Below are positions 61,451 through 64,000 of a DNA stretch of 64,000 nucleotides, piece by piece. The notes under the pieces were generated by a model, which was not told the origin of the DNA, searched no databases, and worked only from the letters and a program-made list of their open reading frames with translations. Origin of the DNA: Opitutaceae bacterium. Lineage in GTDB: Bacteria; Verrucomicrobiota; Verrucomicrobiia; Opitutales; Opitutaceae. Made by a program: the position numbers and the translations under genes. Position 1 is the first letter of the stretch. Each line of letters starts with the position of its first letter. The DNA is taken from the NCBI GenBank assembly GCA_016794785.1, contig JAEUHC010000027.1, positions 558,001-622,000 of the forward strand. The letters are read 5' to 3'.

Positions 61451-61547
61451 GCGGGCGCCGCTTTCGCCTCGGCGCGTTCTCATCCCTGCGGGTTCATGCG
61501 CGGACCAACGATGCGCCGCGCCTCGCCCGCCCTCGCCCATTCTCTCC

Positions 61548-63032
61548 ATGAAGCGCCTGCTTTTCCCGCTCCTCTTTTCCTTCGGCCTCCTGCAAGCCGC
61601 GCCGCGGCCCAACGTCCTGCTCATCCTCGTCGATGATCTGAAGCCCACGCTCGGCGCCTACGGCGACCGCACCGCGATCACGCCGAATCTCGATCGGCTC
61701 GCCGCGCGCGGGTTGCGCTTCGACGCCGCCTACTGTAATCAGGCGGTGTGCGCCTCGTCGCGCTTCACCCTGCTGCTCGGCGCGCGCTCCACCACGACCG
61801 GGCTCTACCAGTTTGGCCGCAACTTCCGCGATACCTACCCGGACGCCGTCACACTGCCGCAGTTCTTCATGCGCCACGGCTACCGCGCCGAGTCGATGGG
61901 CAAGGTCTTCCATGTCGGCCACGGCACCTATGGCGACGATGCCTCCTGGAGCCTCCCCGCCCACAAGGAACCCGTGATCGAATACCTCGATCTCGCGAGC
62001 ACGCGCGACGGCACGCCGACCAACGAGCAGGCGCTCTTCACTAACCTCCGCCGCCCGCCCGGCTCCGGTCCGCTTCCGCGCGGCGCCGCGTGGGAATCAC
62101 CCGACGTGCCCGACGATGCCTACGGCGACGGCCGCCTCGCCACGCACGCCATCGCGCGCCTCCGCGCCGCAAAGGAAAATCCCGGCGAACCGTTTTTCCA
62201 CGCCGTCGGCTTCGCCCGCCCGCACCTGCCGTTTTCCGCGCCGAAAAAATATTGGGATCTCTACGACCCGGCCAAGCTCCCCATGCCCGCGCGCGAGGCG
62301 GCGCCCGTTGATGTCGTCCCGATGGCGATGAAACGCGGCGGCGAGATCGATGCGTTTTTCCCCGTGCCCAAGCCGCCGGTTCATCCCTACCCCGACGAGA
62401 TCAAGCGCCAGCTCATCCACGGCTACTACGCGAGCACGAGCTACGTGGACGCGCAGATCGGCCGCGTCGTCGCCGCGCTCGACGAACTCAAGCTCGCCGA
62501 AAACACCATCATCGTCCTCTGGGGTGACCACGGCTGGCACCTCGGCGACCTCGGCATCTGGACCAAGCACACCAACTTTGAGCAGGCCAACCGCATCCCG
62601 CTTGTCGTGATCGCGCCCGGCGTCACCCGCCCCGGCACCAGCACCGGCCAGCTCGCCGAGACGGTGGACCTCTACCCCACCCTCGCCGAACTCGCGGGCC
62701 TGCCCAAGCCCACCGGCCCGTTGCGCATCGACGGTACGAGCCTCGTCCCCGTCCTGAAAAACCCCGCCGCCCGCGTGCGCGATCACGCCTATCACTGCTA
62801 TCCGCGTGGCGGCGACCTCGGCCGCGCCATCCGCACGGAGCGCTACCGCCTGGTCGAATGGAAAAAGCCCGGCGCCCCCGCCGACACCGCCAAAATCGAA
62901 CTCTACGACTACGCGACCGACGCCATCGAGTCGCGCAACATCGCCACCGAGCAGCCTGAGGTCGTCGCCAAGCTTCGCGCGATCCTCGCAACCCACGGCG
63001 AGGCGAAGCCCGCCATCGCCGCGACCCGGTAA
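61548..63032 (+). CDS. Iduronate-2-sulfatase-like S1 sulfatase with CASSR motif (494 aa)
   Basis: Exported sulfatase. ATG 61548 (leader CGCCCATTCTCTCC) gives KRLLFPLLFSFGLLQAA, then RPNVLLILVDDLKPTLGAYG, typical of iduronate-2-sulfatase-like enzymes (LVDDLxP). The formylglycine motif reads CASSR at 68-72: serine replaces the proline or alanine normally two residues after the cysteine. Other landmarks: ESMGKVFHVGHG, FARPHLPFSAPKKYWDLYDP, IIVLWGDHGWHLGDLGIWTK and HTNFEQANRIPLVV, all in the iduronate-2-sulfatase order. C68 is retained, so activity is possible if the maturation enzyme tolerates serine. Confidence 0.92.
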   Translation: MKRLLFPLLFSFGLLQAAPRPNVLLILVDDLKPTLGAYGDRTAITPNLDRLAARGLRFDAAYCNQAVCASSRFTLLLGARSTTTGLYQFGRNFRDTYPDAVTLPQFFMRHGYRAESMGKVFHVGHGTYGDDASWSLPAHKEPVIEYLDLASTRDGTPTNEQALFTNLRRPPGSGPLPRGAAWESPDVPDDAYGDGRLATHAIARLRAAKENPGEPFFHAVGFARPHLPFSAPKKYWDLYDPAKLPMPAREAAPVDVVPMAMKRGGEIDAFFPVPKPPVHPYPDEIKRQLIHGYYASTSYVDAQIGRVVAALDELKLAENTIIVLWGDHGWHLGDLGIWTKHTNFEQANRIPLVVIAPGVTRPGTSTGQLAETVDLYPTLAELAGLPKPTGPLRIDGTSLVPVLKNPAARVRDHAYHCYPRGGDLGRAIRTERYRLVEWKKPGAPADTAKIELYDYATDAIESRNIATEQPEVVAKLRAILATHGEAKPAIAATR

Positions 63033-63119
63033 CGAGCGCTGAACCTATCGTCAGCCCGCCTGTGGTCCGAAACCTGTGCGCCCGACCGGTCGCACATCGT
63101 ATTTTTTCGGCTTAAAAAT

Positions 63120-63194
63120 TGGTGCCCCCACGGGGAATCGAACCCCGCTTTGAAGATTGAGAATCTCCTGTCCTAACCGATAGACGATGAGGGC
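63120..63194 (-). tRNA. tRNA-Glu (anticodon CTC)
   Basis: Read on the minus strand: acceptor arm GCCCTCA paired with TGGGGGC, D-arm GTCT/GGAC with loop ATCGGTTA, anticodon stem GGAGA/TCTTC around loop TTCTCAA (CTC at positions 34-36), T-arm CGGGG-TTCGATT-CCCCG, and an encoded CCA at 63120-63122. All stems form with only G-U irregularities. Confidence 0.95.
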
Positions 63195-63263
63195 GAAAAT
63201 CGGAGGCGAGAGCGTCCCCGTTTCCACGCGCGCGTCAAGCGCTTGTTTGTCGCATCCGGCGGA

Positions 63264-63296
63264 CCACGAAAAAGGCGCGCCGCAGACGGCGCGCCT
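63264..63296 (-). terminator. Intrinsic terminator after the DUF2911 gene
   Basis: On the minus strand AGGCGCGCC (63288-63296) pairs with GGCGCGCCT (63273-63281) around GTCTGC, followed by TTTTTCGTG. It is 29 bases after the stop codon of the DUF2911 gene. Confidence 0.8.
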
Positions 63297-63324
63297 GAAA
63301 GTGAAACCGCCGAGGTGGGTGCGT

Positions 63325-63957
63325 TTACTTCTTCACCGTAAACGGCACCGAGAATTTCGTCTTCTCCCACGAGATCTCGATGGTGCCGCCCATGGTCGCG
63401 GGGGACGAGTTCTTGATCGCGATGGTGAGCTGATCGACGGGCGTGGAGAGCGATTCCTTCTTCAGGTCCACACGCGCAACGTCGTTCGCGGTGTTCACAG
63501 GCACGCCCCAATCGCCGACTTTTTTGCTGAAGGCCAGTTTGCTCACGCCACTTTCCGACGGGATGATGTAGAGCGTGTGGATTCCGGCAGGAATCGTGGC
63601 GCCGCCAATCTCGATCGGATGCTGGGTCAGGATGGTCGTCGCCTCATCGGCGCCCAGGCGGTCGGGCTTGTCCCAAGCCACGAGACCGCCCCATATCTTG
63701 CGCGGCTCGCCGCCCTTGCGCGGATGGACGGCAAAAGGCCGGCCGTAAGTGATGGTGACTCGGCTGCCGTCGTTGCGATTGGGCCCGATCACGGTGCTGG
63801 TGGTGGCGTGCGGTGTATTGCCGCCGGTGCCGGCACCGGGGATGGCGGGGGCGGGTTGCTTTTTGGCGGGCTGTTTCTCGGCTTGCGAGAAGGCCGGGGC
63901 GGCGAACGCGAAGGCGAGCGCGGCGGTGAGGGCAAGGGAGGTGATTTTTTTGGTCAT
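63325..63957 (-). CDS. DUF2911 domain-containing exported protein (210 aa)
   Basis: Small exported protein of unknown function. The signal peptide TKKITSLALTAALAFAFAAP ends in AFSQA and is followed by a Pro/Lys/Ala linker (EKQPAKKQPAPAIPG). The DUF2911 part shows SRVTITYGRPFAVHPRKGGE, IWGGLVAWDKPDRLGADEAT, IPAGIHTLYIIPSESGVSKL and IEISWEKTKFSVPFTV. The domain is a predicted beta-sandwich common in Bacteroidota and Verrucomicrobiota. ATG 63957 follows CGTTCCCCTACATCCC. A strong terminator follows, and the tRNA-Glu gene lies downstream on the same strand. Confidence 0.9.
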   Translation of the reverse strand: MTKKITSLALTAALAFAFAAPAFSQAEKQPAKKQPAPAIPGAGTGGNTPHATTSTVIGPNRNDGSRVTITYGRPFAVHPRKGGEPRKIWGGLVAWDKPDRLGADEATTILTQHPIEIGGATIPAGIHTLYIIPSESGVSKLAFSKKVGDWGVPVNTANDVARVDLKKESLSTPVDQLTIAIKNSSPATMGGTIEISWEKTKFSVPFTVKK

Positions 63958-64000
63958 GGGATGTAGGGGAACGCGGCAGTCTGACGAACGGGGTTCCGCA

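Noticed and set aside
55115..63032. Insertion sequence or prophage ends around the defence island
   Set aside because: No transposase, integrase, terminal inverted repeat or tRNA-adjacent duplication was found; the tRNA-Glu gene is about 5 kb from the island's right edge.

Overview
The window looks like a chromosomal piece of a high-GC member of the Verrucomicrobiota, most likely Opitutaceae. The basis is style and content rather than a marker gene: several WPxFRGPxGDG-type PQQ-propeller proteins, S1 sulfatases, TonB-dependent receptors whose mature N-terminus carries the KLSPFEVV...GY..SNTMSGTR signature, DUF4139 and DUF2911 proteins, and REP-like repeats common in that group. Most genes that follow a gap start behind a C/T-rich leader instead of a Shine-Dalgarno sequence.

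Layout. 0-8.4 kb: four PQQ-like beta-propeller proteins. Two are translationally coupled to an MFS transporter, and one heads a minus-strand set with a CPA2 cation/proton antiporter and a six-helix membrane protein. 8.5-15.7 kb: housekeeping genes (pyrH, frr, proB), a DUF4139 protein, a UvrD/PcrA-type helicase and a membrane-anchored alpha/beta hydrolase. 15.7-16.4 kb: a decayed TonB-dependent receptor.

16.5-39.0 kb is the core of interest. A divergent AraC regulator faces a long plus-strand run: ribose-type sugar ABC transporter (binding protein, DUF2291, ATPase, permease), four DUF1593 nucleoside-hydrolase-like proteins, a DUF4038/GH140 apiosidase-like enzyme, PL1 and PL10 pectate-lyase-like enzymes, a FucI-like isomerase, a two-subunit transketolase, an FGGY kinase and a GH127/DUF1680 enzyme. 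Read together, this is a complete pectin-side-chain locus. The enzyme set (isomerase, kinase, split transketolase, GH140) fits D-apiose release from RG-II or apiogalacturonan, followed by the apulose-4-phosphate transketolase route. That assignment is inference.

39.2-52.0 kb: a multi-spanning TPR protein, two TonB-dependent receptors each ending in a clear intrinsic terminator, an AzgA-type purine permease, an exported aldose 1-epimerase and a FecR-domain protein. 52.2-63.0 kb: two pairs of S1 sulfatases. Between the pairs lie a RhuM-family pseudogene and an AAA ATPase fused to a DUF4435/TOPRIM-like domain (a PARIS-like, possibly fused AriAB defence protein), both apparently lower in GC than their surroundings, then TspO and a DUF1826-like protein. 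The right end has tRNA-Glu(CTC) and a DUF2911 protein. No insertion sequence, CRISPR array or rRNA gene was seen.
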